The position numbers and the translations under genes are program-made. This document shows positions 1 through 10,895 of a stretch of 64,000 bases of DNA, in pieces. This stretch comes from Cryoendolithus antarcticus (taxonomy: Eukaryota > Ascomycota > Dothideomycetes > Cladosporiales > Cladosporiaceae): the NCBI GenBank assembly GCA_002077065.1, contig NAJO01000046.1, positions 186,001-250,000 of the forward strand. Reading direction: 5' to 3'. The stretch's first letter is position 1, and the number at the start of each line of letters is the position of its first letter. Below the pieces are notes generated by a model, which saw nothing but the letters and a program-made list of their open reading frames with translations, made no database searches and was not told where the DNA came from.

Positions 1-996
1 TTTCAAGTTCCACATCGACGGTCACAGCTTCACTGTGATCTCCAACGACTACGTCCCGATTGTGCCCTACAAGACCGACATCGTCAACATCAACATCGGC
101 CAGCGTTACAACGTCATTGTCGAGGCCAATGCGACTCCAGGCAACTACTGGGCGCGATCCGATGCCCAGCAGGCCTGCGCCACGCTTGTCAACTCTCGTG
201 ACATCAAGGCCATCGTCCACTACGAGGGCTTCACTGGCCTGCCAACTTCGGTTTCCAAGACCTACAAAGACGAGTGTGTTGATGAGCCCTACGCTTCGCT
301 CGTCCCCGTCGTTGCCCTCAACGCCGGTAAGGAGAGCCAGGAGATCCACAAGACCGTCCTCATCGGCCCCGGACCCCAGACGCCCAACCTCTTCAAGTGG
401 ACTCTCGACGGCACGACCTTCCAGTCGCAGTGGGGCAACCCAACGCTTGAGTCGGTCTACGAGAACGGCACGATCCCTACTTACTCTGGTAACCTGGCCA
501 TCGAAGTGCCCAAGCTCGGCGAGTGGGTGTACCTCATTATTGAGTCCCCTATCCCCGTGCCTCACCCGATCCATCTCCACGGCCACGACTTTTTCATCAT
601 TGCTCAGGGTGCTGGCCCGTACAGCTCGTCTGTCCCAATGAACCTCGTCAACCCCCCTCGCCGAGATGTCGCGAACATGCCATGGCAAGCCGCTGGCCCT
701 GCCGGACCACCACTTGGAGGTTACCTTGTTATTGCTTTCGAGACTGATAACCCAGGCGCCTGGCTAGTACATTGTCACGTGAGTCTTGACTCGCTTGGAG
801 AGATGTTTCCTTACAATACTGACAAATTCCACAGATCGGCTGGCACTCCACGATGGGGTTCGCCCTCCAAATCATCGAGAACGTCGAGGGCATCAAGGCC
901 ACTGTCAAGGAGCCTGAACAGCTTGAGGACACCTGCAGCTCGTGGAGAACCTACGCTGCGGCGAGCGACAAGGTGCCGTATGACTCTGGGATCTAG
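1..996 (+). CDS. Laccase (multicopper oxidase), 3' part, 5' end outside window
   Basis: Laccases are secreted copper enzymes that oxidise phenols with reduction of O2 to water. The frame is open from base 2 and has no start here, so the L1 and L2 copper motifs lie upstream. Exons are 2-778 and 835-996, with a 56-nt intron (GTGAGT..ACAG). The splice restores the L4 motif HCHIGWHSTMGF; the L3 motif HPIHLHGH lies near base 560. The residue ten after the L4 cysteine is Phe, as in high-potential ascomycete laccases. The protein ends in DSGI, matching the C-terminal plug of ascomycete laccases. Reading through the intron gives a false C-terminus ending near base 1081. The next gene is convergent. 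Confidence 0.93.
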
Positions 997-2597
997 ACGG
1001 AAAATTCGGAGCATAGTGGGTGCGGCACAGCACCCACGCATGAGAGCAGGTCTGGTGCGAGTAATTATTGGGCTTCTATGATCTTTTAGTAATGTCATGA
1101 TGCGGTCTTTTGGCCAGTCTTTGACCTCGCGAAGGCGATTTCTTTCACTTGCTGTTATTCCCAATTTCCCGTCTGCACGTAAAGTTTGTGCAAGTTCACG
1201 TGGGTCTTGGCAAAGTAGCTTATCCTTCACCACTCACACCACGCTCGCCTTGCTCTACCTCTCCAGTTGTTCTGGAACGCTGCTGTGCATCTACATGCAC
1301 TGTTGCTAGGGCGGATCGCGTATTCGCCAGTGGCAAGAGTAGACCCAAGTCGTTGTCTTGACGAGTTGTCTGTCCATCGAGCCTCTCACGCGTAAGACAG
1401 AACAGCGCTTCGTAGCTGCGATCGCCGTGGCAGAAACACTACATGTACTCATAGTGCAGACGTTTGGAATCGAAAAGGTATAAGCTGCGCTCCCTCTAGC
1501 ATTTGCATGGGTTTCGACCAGGTCAATGTCTCGTCCTCGAGCCAAGTAGGGTTAGGTTTACACAACCCCAACCACACATCCTCGAAAATATTGGCATACC
1601 AGCTCGCCGCTGGCAAAGGCACAGAATGGCAGCTTGCATGCGTGTCTCATGGCATCCAGCGAACGAGAATATCCTGGAGAAATCTTGATAGGCCCGGCTA
1701 TCTGGCCAACTGATTGAACTTCGACTCTGCTTTATGTAGCAAGACATGCTAGAATTTGCCATTGCGAGCATAAGTCTATGTTCTGCGAGCAACTCAAGCG
1801 TCGTCAAAGCCAAGGGTTCCCGTACTTCAGTGACAAATGCAGCACATCTTCGTCGTGCTCTCATCGGCGAGGTAAATTGGAAGGCATCGCCGCAGAAATC
1901 AATTTCAACAGCACCTTTGGCAGTTGTTCATGTGCGCCTGAAAGAGACATTTCCACGTCATGTACTGCGCACGGCACTCGCGACACAATAACACGAGGAA
2001 GGAGAAGGAGCTCTCGGGAATGACAAGGATACAACATGCCTCTAGTACACAAAGCCGCTCGTTCTACAATCACAATATTTAAGCCTCGTCCTCATGCCCA
2101 GTGTCCGTCAATGCATCATTCCGTACATGCCCCGTTTCTGCGCCAGCCCATGCATTGCGCCGCGCTCGACGCAAGAGTCCAATCGTACGGTTACACCTCA
2201 CATCCATACTCATTGCGCCTTCATCCCACGCACATCCAACCTGGTGCGCACCACGGCAATGTCCATCATCCGACTGCCTGACGCAAGACCCTCTGTCTGG
2301 TCTTCGAAGCCTGAACGGCGTACATGGCCGTTGCTCTTGATGGTGTTCGCACAGCGAACAAAGGAGCGGTACTTTCGCCCGCGTCAGCATATGCAGAGCA
2401 GCGGTGCGGCGAGAAAGGCGGTGCTGGACCTGCTGAGCACACCGAATAGCTTTCGAGCTGTGCCTCTCATTCGTGGTCTTCGCCTGATCGCCGCCCTCTT
2501 AGCGTCATCCATAAGTCCACTACCGCCACAGCAGATGCCGCTGTGTTCAGCCGCTGTGTCCGCACGTCTCATCCCTGATGGTCCGTAATCACATCCC
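997..2597. other. Intergenic, convergent 3' ends of laccase and phytochrome
   Basis: About 1.6 kb. Several open frames exist (the longest about 164 codons, plus strand, 2094-2588) but none shows a domain, a convincing exon structure or a protein-like composition. A single telomere-like GGGTTAGG occurs near 1548 without any array. I see no gene. Confidence 0.5.
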
Positions 2598-5500
2598 TCA
2601 GCCATCATCCGGCTTTATAGCGTCCGCACCCTTCGTCTCGTTCGCAGTATCGCCATCATCCGCAACACCGCTGATCCTTGCTTCATTTTGCGGCAAGTCC
2701 ACCTTCTGAGTCCCATCGTCCGTCTTACCCTCCCCGCCCCTCCCAGACGTCTCCTCCATCCTCTTCTGCTCCTCCGTCTGCCTACTCCCCCCATCCTCCT
2801 TCAGCATCGGATTATCACTCATCGCAGCGATCTTAACGCCCTCACTCGGCTCACCAAAAGGCACACGCTGATTCGGCCTCGTATCCGCAGCATATACATC
2901 CTTCTGCGCGCGATCGAACCATCCCCCCCTCTCCCAGCCACCAGGTCGATACAGATTGCCTTCCCTTGCAGAGGAATCGACAATGCCGGCCACGATCTTG
3001 CTGAGGCGCTCGAAGGCGACGGGTTTCAGGATCCAGCCGTCGAAGCCGCCGTCGATGTACATTTGTCTGTCCTTCTCGATCAAGCTCGCGGAGACGGCTA
3101 TGATGGGCACGCGACCGTTGAGTGATGCGCGGGAGGAGAGGATGTGTGAGGGGTGGGATTTCTCGAAGCTGCGGATTAGCTTGGTGGAGGTGAGGCCGTC
3201 GACTATGGGCATCTAGATGAAATGGGTCAGTACTTCATTGAAACGGTCAAGGTCATGAGCTGGTGCAGACTCACCTGCATGTCCATGAGTACGATGTCGA
3301 AGTAGCCCGTCTTCTCGCCATATGCGCCAGCGCACTCTTCGCCGTTGACGGTCAGGTAGACTTCATGCCCGAGCTTCTCCAGCCGTTTCTTGATGATACG
3401 ACTATTGACAGGATCGTCCTCAGCAACGAGAACGTGCATATGATCCGCCGTCGGCGCGTCTTTGGTCCTCTTCTTCCGCGATGAGTTCGCAACATCAGAC
3501 ACTGAACCTCTCGAAACCGTCGAAGTCGCACGTGTCGAGTCGGTCTCGCTGAACTCATCCGGCATTCGCACTGGCGTCATCGGCATCCCTTGGCCAGGCA
3601 CATTGACAACACCAGGCCGACTGAGAGCTTGCTCGCGCAGATGCTCCGGCACGATAGCCTCATGCATGCTGTTGGGCCGGTTCTCCAGCTGCTGGCCCTT
3701 GGAACCGCCACGTCTGCGTGTAGGCGAGCCCGAATACCCGCCAGTGCCGGAAGTATGTCGTTGCTCGATAGAAGGCCTCGTGCTGCTAGGTCGGCTGTTG
3801 CCGTTAGACTTGCGCGCGCTATCGCCAAAGCCAGACCAGCCATCAACGTAGTGCGGCTCCTGGATGGCTTCGATGAGTCGATCGGCTTCGCTCCTCCCGC
3901 TCTGCGCCGAGTTCATGCTAGTCGTGGACATCGCGCTACGCATGCTCTCACGTCCACCGCTGTCTGCACTGCCTCTCCTCGCAGAGGAACTCTTCCTCTT
4001 AAGTCCGGAAGACTGTCGTTTCACACTGCTTTGCCCGCGGTTGATAAGCGTACGCTCTCCCTCTCCAGGACTAACGACCGGTGGCGTGCAGGGCTTATCA
4101 TCGCCCATAGGCGTCACACTTCCTGTGCTGCCATCTCCAGTAGGCGGCGAGATGGCCTTGGTCGTGCTATGCTGCGAGCTCTCCGCACCGTCACCCTCGC
4201 CTCCAGGCAAGTCGAGCGGAAACTGAATGACAAAACGGCTTCCCTTCCCATCCTCGCTCTTGAGACGTAGCTGACCGTTCATGTTTCTTACAATGCGCGC
4301 CACAACCGCCAGACCCAGACCTAGAATCTGCCCCTCGGCTATTTTCTCGTCTGTGATAGCCTTCTGATTCATATCCAAGCCCATGAGATCCTCGCCCTCA
4401 CTTTGCACCTGCTCGAGCTCCCTAAACAATGCGTCCAGCTTCTTCGCAGTTATTCCCGAGCCGGTGTCGCTCACGCTGATTTCGACGTCCGCCGTAGTCT
4501 CACTTCGCGATGCAAGATACATCTCCACCTTCACTCCACCCTCACTCGTGTTCTGTATAGCATTCGCAGTGATATTGCTGATAGCCTGTCGAATCCTCCT
4601 CGAATCACCTACGACCTGCGGCGGCACTCCGGGATGCTCAATGACTTCGTACTTGACACCCTTCCGTCTTGCGTCGCCAGAAAACATATCAGTAGCTTCT
4701 TTGAAGACATCCTTTAGCTCGAAAACCTCATCCTTGGTGAGCTCGCCGCCCTCTTCGGTTTTCGTCAAGTCCAGCAGGTCATTGATTACATAGATGAGTG
4801 ACTTGGACGCAGAATGAGACTTAGCCAGGTTGTCTCGGGTTTCCTGGTCAAGGGAGCCTTCCAGCGCGATTTCAAGGTAGTTGATAATAGCGTTGAGCGG
4901 TGTTCGCACTTCGTGGGCGGAGTTGGCAAGAAGCAGACGAGTGAGCTGGCTATTCTGCAGCGCTGCTTCTTTCTGTCGCCAGACGTCGATGAATTTGCCG
5001 TAGACTAGACAGAGCACCGCTGCCGTCTCTATCTCTTCCTCTGTCCATTCGCGACATTTGCCAACGACCGTCTCGCTCCATGTCCGAAAACTCTTGCGAG
5101 GCTCGAGATAGCCTTCGGTACCTTCCTTGATGAACTTCTCGTAAGGATTCCCAGCCCATTTCACCTCCTTCAACTGCCCCTTCCGGAAAAACACGATGAA
5201 GTCGTGACCAGACGACGATAGAGGAACGAGCAGTAGCCCAGCAATGACGTCGAAGCCAGGCGGGTATCGGAGATCCGGGAAGTCTATCTTGATGTCCTGC
5301 GAAGTCATCACGTTGGTAATACTTCGCATTCGCAGATATTCCAACATCGCCAGCGCTTCCTGCGATTGCTCAATATGTCCGAGGATCTTCGTCTCGTCGT
5401 GGATTGACAACAAGCCAAAATCGGCATCAAAGAGCTTCAGCAGATCCTCCGAAGACGCGATGATGTAGCCAGACGGGTTCGCACTTGTGGGCACAGTGTT

Positions 5501-7408
5501 GATGAGTTTCCGTGCTTGCAATCGCGATGCGTATGACAACCTCTCAATGTTCCGTGATGCAGTATCGCCGACAAGTCGACACATCTTCCTAATTGGGAAC
5601 GAGACTCTCATGCCCTTACCACCGTATCCGTGGCATGCGATTAGTCCCCAGAGTTCGTCAAAGGCATTGATAGATATCGACATCGAGGAGCGGACGGCCA
5701 TGTTAGCCAAGTACTTCAGGTGTATTGGCGACATGGCTCTCAGGTATGCATGGGTAAGGTCCAGTGGGTTTTCCAAGTCCTCGACAGTCCTACAAACTAA
5801 TCTCGCTGTTTCAAGGTCCCGGTCGTACAGCATGCGCACTTTGTTCACCTTGTAGAGATCTCGTGCTTGCTTCGGTATGTCGGATGCAGGAAAGTTCAAA
5901 CCCTTGTATAAGTCCTTCGTCGCCCGCGGATCAACAAGCTCAGTCACGACTCGACCGTTCCAAGCCTGATCGAATTGATACACCATCACCCGATGAAAGC
6001 CAGTGAGCTCCCTGACGACACCAACTAAGATTTTTAGAAACTTATCGAGATTCGGCGCCGCTGCAAGCTGCTCCTGCACCTGTGACATGATGTTGAAGAC
6101 TTCCATCGCCGCTGCCTCGCCTTTCCGCTTTCGTGCGCTTCGCAATACTCGCAATGGCTTGCTAGTATTCAGCGTGCTTTCTGTGAGTTCTTCTTCGGTT
6201 GGCTTGCTGTCAAGGGTATCCTCCGGCGGCTCAGGGCTCGCCTCATTCGGTGGAACAAGCGGATTGATTGGGTCGTCTTCGAGCTCAAATTCGCAGATTA
6301 GCAGGTTGTGATGTCGATCATTGATGTGCATCGCACACCACAGCTTCTGATTTCGTCCTGACGGTGCGCGAATCGACATGGTGAAGACTTCCGGCCCGTT
6401 GACCACGACGTCGGCATCCTCGTCCCGAATGAAGTCTACATGATCAAGTAAATTGTCTGCCTGATCCTCTGAAAGGATATCGGTGAAGCTCTCGAGTGCG
6501 AAGAGCTGCTTCGGCGTGAAGCCAATCATCTGCTTTGAGTTCTCACTAACCACTCGCACCACGAGCTTTCCCTCTTGCTGCTCTTCCAGCGCCATAAGCA
6601 GACCAAAGCTCTGCACGGCGCCTGGAATGTGTATGGGTTCGTCCTCGCATCGCTGCAGCGTCTCACCGCCTCGGCCTGTGATGATTGCATGTCCACCCTC
6701 AGACACCACGTGCTTGAAACGCGCAGTGACAAGCGGCTCAAGATCGTCAATATTGGTACTAGCGAATGAGGGAGCTGCTGGGGAAGCTGCACGCTGCTCG
6801 CCGCCTACAACACTAGGTACCGTTGATCCCGTTCCAGTGCTTGCGGTATCGTCGTACCCGCCGGAGATGGCGTTTGAGATGGCGCCAGGCTTGTCCCGAT
6901 GTCCCGATGCATGTCGCATCGACGAGGCTGCCGAGCGAGTGCTGTCCAGTGATGTCCTCTTAGTCGTCGTCCCGCTCGGCTCTCTTTTGGGCTCACTCGG
7001 CTGGCCCTGTCGTCCGGTCTGTGACGAAGCCTGCTTATCGCTGGGTGCACTTTGTAGAGATTGTCGCCGCGCCCGTGATGCGGTGGGGAAGTAGCTGTCG
7101 CCTCGGCGCTGCTGAGTCCCGGGTGTAGGTGTAGGATCTACCGACACCACAGACCGAATGGGGAACACTCGATCAGCAGCTGCAGGGCTCAGCGGACCAT
7201 CAACCTGCGGTGGCGGTGAACGCGGTTGGTCTGCGAAGTTGACCGTGTGTCTCGACATTGGCTGTCCGCCCGCAGTCAAGTTCGGCGTCTTCTTTCGCGG
7301 AGGGTTCGTTGTACTATTGTCCGCCTGTCCCGAGCCAGTCGCAGCCGGTGCGACAACTCCCTCTGTCGAGCCGTTGTTCTCTGCACTTGCAGCCTGCTCA
7401 TCTGACAT
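2598..7408 (-). CDS. fphA: Fungal phytochrome (hybrid histidine kinase photoreceptor)
   Basis: Red/far-red photoreceptor that binds a bilin and signals by phosphorelay. Coding exons are 7408-3275 and 3212-2598, joined over a 62-nt intron (3213-3274) that splits the receiver right after the phospho-acceptor aspartate in VLMDMQ. Predicted length is 1582 aa. Order: long Ser/Pro-rich N-terminus; PAS with the chromophore cysteine near residue 254 in RCEDEPIHIPG; GAF with PASDIP near 509; PHY; HisKA with the H-box HEVRTPLN near 832; HATPase with DTGSGIT and GLGLAVV (about 980-1030); receiver from about 1323. The receiver is followed by a polar tail of about 110 residues. All expected phytochrome and kinase residues that I looked for are present. 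The ATG at 7408 follows an in-frame-free leader. Confidence 0.96.
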
Positions 7409-8749
7409 TGCGTGAGAGGACGGCGGTCCTCTCGCCGCGGCCTCACCACTGTCGCCCGTGATTGCGGTTGTCGGGTCGTATGCCGAGGTGTGCTGATCCG
7501 AATTCTCGGCACGTATGTGTGTCGTCCACCGCCTTTCCTGTTGCCCCGCCCTGTGTTAAGGTGACGCTCCTTCTTCCCGATCAAGGACCTAAAAGCCCGG
7601 ATGGATTTGCCACTTTGGCAGTCTCGAATGGATTGCGACAGTCATGAGGTCGTCGACACATGCACTGCACGTCAATGAGCGTGGGGCGCGTACACGTCTC
7701 GAGCTGCAATGTGTGATGTGTATGCGGATTGGCCTTAGGGGGCGTGTATATTGTAGTGTTACAGGGCAGAGGATATTCCAAGGTTGACTTTCGAGATGAG
7801 GCGTCGAGCACCGAGCCTGTGGCTTTGCGCACTAATCCGTCAAGTGGGATGATGTCGGGAGTGTGCCGTGTTGGCGGTGACACGCCGATGGAAAGTGATC
7901 TTTGTTGATGGACAAGAAGTTGCATTCCCTCCGATCACGTAAACAAGATAATACTGCAACATGTATGCGCAGTACACAGATATGTACCGTGTATCGCAGC
8001 AGGAGGGAGACGCCCCCCGCGGCAGCAGCGAACCGGGAGGTGAATCTGAGATCGACACCTAACGTCTCGAGTCAAGCAGCAAGACACCCGACAGCCCTGC
8101 ATACTCTGCAGCCTGTGCAATTGTGTTCCCTGCATAAATCTGGCCACGCGTTGCTACATCAGCAGTATAAACAGGTATCTGGCTCCATCAAGGCTGCAGA
8201 AGATACGCGAATTCTTCCCTTGGCCAAACATCGACGCAGGAGTGCAGGACGGGGCAGAAGCATGGGGTCGGAACGCCGGGCTGCCGTCGATCATCACCTG
8301 GGTTATGGGTCATGACCGTGGTATGGGAAAGCCCGCCAAAGCCACACGAGCCAATCGAGGATCGGAGTTCAATACTCGGGACGATACATGTATTTGCGAG
8401 GTTCTGCCATGTGCTTCGCAGCGTCCGCAGACCAGTGTGCTATGCAGTCGGAATATAAGCAGAGTAATGATAATGTCAACTAGCATACATGGCAGGCAGA
8501 TCGACAAGATCTATCTGCATGTACTGTCCCTGACGGAGCCCAATGCACCGTTTCGCAGTGGCTGAAGCCTCGATGGCATTGTTCAATTCCGTCGCCGTTG
8601 ATTCGCCGGCTACAGACGGCCTTTACCCTGAGAGGAAGTTCGCAGCCTGTGCCACTGACGCCGCCGAACATCATTACACATCGTCTGCCTCGTAATCTGT
8701 GTTTTCCACGTCCTCACACTCCCATGTCTCCCATCGTGCGCTCTATGAC
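7409..8749. promoter_or_regulatory. Divergent intergenic, phytochrome / Hal3-like fusion
   Basis: About 1.3 kb between two divergently transcribed genes, so it should hold both promoters and leaders. Short open frames on both strands lack recognisable content. TATA-like stretches occur (for example near 8165 and 8451), but no specific operator can be supported from sequence alone. Confidence 0.4.
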
Positions 8750-10546
8750 ATGTCATCGGCCATGGCAACTTCACCAGCACAAAGTCGGCCGTCGCGACCG
8801 CCACGACCAAGGCGAGGGACGGCGACACCAGAGCTTGATACTGGGATGCGGAACAACGAGCTGAAGATTATATTCGCCTCTGTTGGGTGTACCGACTCGA
8901 GGCTGATCGATGAGTTGCTGCCTTCACTGGCAGATATACCAGATGTTGCTCTCCGTGCAGTGCTGGACAAGGGCTATCGCGGGCAGGATATGATCAAAGC
9001 CTCGACCTACTGCCAGACGATGCCAAATGTGGCTCGACAGCTTGCAGTCAGGGACGTCGTAGAGATCGAGCAAGAGGCTGCAGAGTTGTGCGAGTGGGCG
9101 GATGTACTAGTGATCGCCCCCATGGATGCGAACAATCTAGCCAAGATGCTGCATGGCGATACGGATAACCTTCTGCTGGAAGTGCTGCGATCATGGAATG
9201 TGTCGAAGAAAATTTTGATGGCGCCAGGGATGTCGTCACTAATGTGGGAGAACCCCATGACGAAGAAGCAGCTCACAAAGATAAGACGAAAGTGGAACTT
9301 CGTGCAAGTCTTGCACCCACTGTTATGGGCGTTCGAGGGCGACAGGAAGAAGATCACCTCGTGGGAGGCGCTGGAGGAGGTCACGGAAGCCGTGCGCAAC
9401 CAGGTCGACCTGATGAACATCGGCAAAGATGTGCAAGTCTCGCCGAGCCAACGTCAGGTCTTCTCACAGTGCACCAGCACTTCAAGCAATCGCTTACCGC
9501 CAGAGCTTTGGTCGCTCATCATCGATCACACGGGCGACTGGGAACTTGCACAAACATTGCACATCTACACTAATCTCCAACCGCCTGCCGAATGGACCTG
9601 GCATACCAAACCGCAAGGTCCGCGAAACTATATGGAAGCTCTCGAGCTGACGATCCTCCGCGGCAACCTCGCAGACGTCAAGCACTTCATAGCAACGCAC
9701 AGCGTCCCTCGCTGGCTCTCCAAACTCTGCATAAAACTCATCATGCGATTTGCGATGACAGACTTGCTAGCCTATCTCGAAACAACCCACCACACGCTTT
9801 TCTGGACAACCTTCGGTCACACCTTCCTCCCCGACAAAGCCTCATCAGTCTTCGGCCGGACCGAAATTCTCGAGTTCTGGCGGACGTCACCATCGTTCTT
9901 AACGAAGGAATACACCCCGGAAGCCCTCGACGGCGCCTCCCGAGCCGGCTTTGTCAATGTGCTAGAGTGGTGGCAGAACAGCAACCTCCCACTAAAGTAC
10001 ACAGAAGCCGCCATGGAGCAAGCCAGCGCACAAAACCATATCCCTGTCCTCGAATGGTGGCGCACGCAGTCTTCTCCTCCAGGCGAGCCCTCCTCTCCAG
10101 ACTCCGCATCGGCTTCGCCACCGCTTCGCCTCAAACCAGGCAAATCCCTCGTCTTCGCCACGCAAAATGGGCACCTCCCAGTCTTGGACTGGTACCTCAC
10201 ATCCACCCTTCCGACGCTAAGCTTCCCGCACGAAGACACCGTGCCCAAGTTGGCCTCAACTCATAATCACCCCTCCCTCCTTGCGTTGTGGCATTCGCAT
10301 AAAGGCAATAAAATGCAATTCGATAACCAGGTTCTCATCGGCGCTACGAAAGGCGGGCATGTGGAGGTTTTGGAGTGGTGGAAGAAAAGTGGGTTGAGGG
10401 TTGAGTATAAGACCTGCGATGTCGAGGAGGCGTTGGAAGATGGGCTGGAGGGTGAGGGCGGTGTGGGCGTGAGGCGGTGGTGGGCTACAAATGGGTTGAA
10501 CCTAGGGGTGTGGACGAGTGAGTGGATGAGGGTGAAAGTTTTGTGA
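8750..10546 (+). CDS. Hal3/PPCDC-like flavoprotein fused to F-box-like and ankyrin-like repeats
   Basis: Single exon, 598 aa from the ATG at 8750; a longer frame opens with GTG at 8699. Residues about 35-190 have the flavoprotein fold of phosphopantothenoylcysteine decarboxylase/Hal3: WADVLVIAP near 115 followed by DANNLAKML, and APGMSSLMW near 157. By eye, the residues used for catalysis in plant HAL3a are lost: the His before the WAD motif aligns to Ala, the Asn of PxMNxxMW is Ser, and no ACGD cysteine loop follows. Near 247, LPPELWSLI resembles the start of an F-box. From about 290 to the end, repeats carry a VLEWW-type signature like divergent ankyrin repeats of fungi and oomycetes. Function is unknown; a regulatory pseudoenzyme is inferred. 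Confidence 0.8.
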   Translation: MSSAMATSPAQSRPSRPPRPRRGTATPELDTGMRNNELKIIFASVGCTDSRLIDELLPSLADIPDVALRAVLDKGYRGQDMIKASTYCQTMPNVARQLAVRDVVEIEQEAAELCEWADVLVIAPMDANNLAKMLHGDTDNLLLEVLRSWNVSKKILMAPGMSSLMWENPMTKKQLTKIRRKWNFVQVLHPLLWAFEGDRKKITSWEALEEVTEAVRNQVDLMNIGKDVQVSPSQRQVFSQCTSTSSNRLPPELWSLIIDHTGDWELAQTLHIYTNLQPPAEWTWHTKPQGPRNYMEALELTILRGNLADVKHFIATHSVPRWLSKLCIKLIMRFAMTDLLAYLETTHHTLFWTTFGHTFLPDKASSVFGRTEILEFWRTSPSFLTKEYTPEALDGASRAGFVNVLEWWQNSNLPLKYTEAAMEQASAQNHIPVLEWWRTQSSPPGEPSSPDSASASPPLRLKPGKSLVFATQNGHLPVLDWYLTSTLPTLSFPHEDTVPKLASTHNHPSLLALWHSHKGNKMQFDNQVLIGATKGGHVEVLEWWKKSGLRVEYKTCDVEEALEDGLEGEGGVGVRRWWATNGLNLGVWTSEWMRVKVL

Positions 10547-10895
10547 GGCCTGGATTCATGGTAGGCTATGTTAGGGTATGGCCGATTGGTTTTTGTGTGG
10601 CGAATTGGCGGAAGGGCATCGGGATGCATTGGGTGGGTTTATGAGCAACATGTTGTATGACTCTCGTCTGTCTATCTCAAGAACGATCCTTGCTGCACTC
10701 CCAAGCTCATATCATCTGCGTGTCGCCTGTTCGTCCATCATCGGTAAAGGAGGCCGATGTATGAAGAGTACGAAACATTGCCTGCTCCTTACACATGTAT
10801 ACGACCAACCCGTCTCTCATGTCCATCGCTAAAACGCAGCATCTCTAAGCACCATCCCTCACCCTTCATAAGCCAAACTTGCTATCGGCGATATC
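10547..10895. other. Short convergent intergenic
   Basis: About 350 bp between converging 3' ends. Nothing beyond presumptive 3' UTRs is visible. Confidence 0.4.

Noticed and set aside
1546..1562. Telomere-like GGGTTAGG
   Set aside because: Single copy without tandem array; flanking genes are internal chromosomal genes.
2094..2588. 164-codon plus-strand open frame between laccase and phytochrome
   Set aside because: No domain, no splice partner, composition like background; probably chance in GC-rich DNA.
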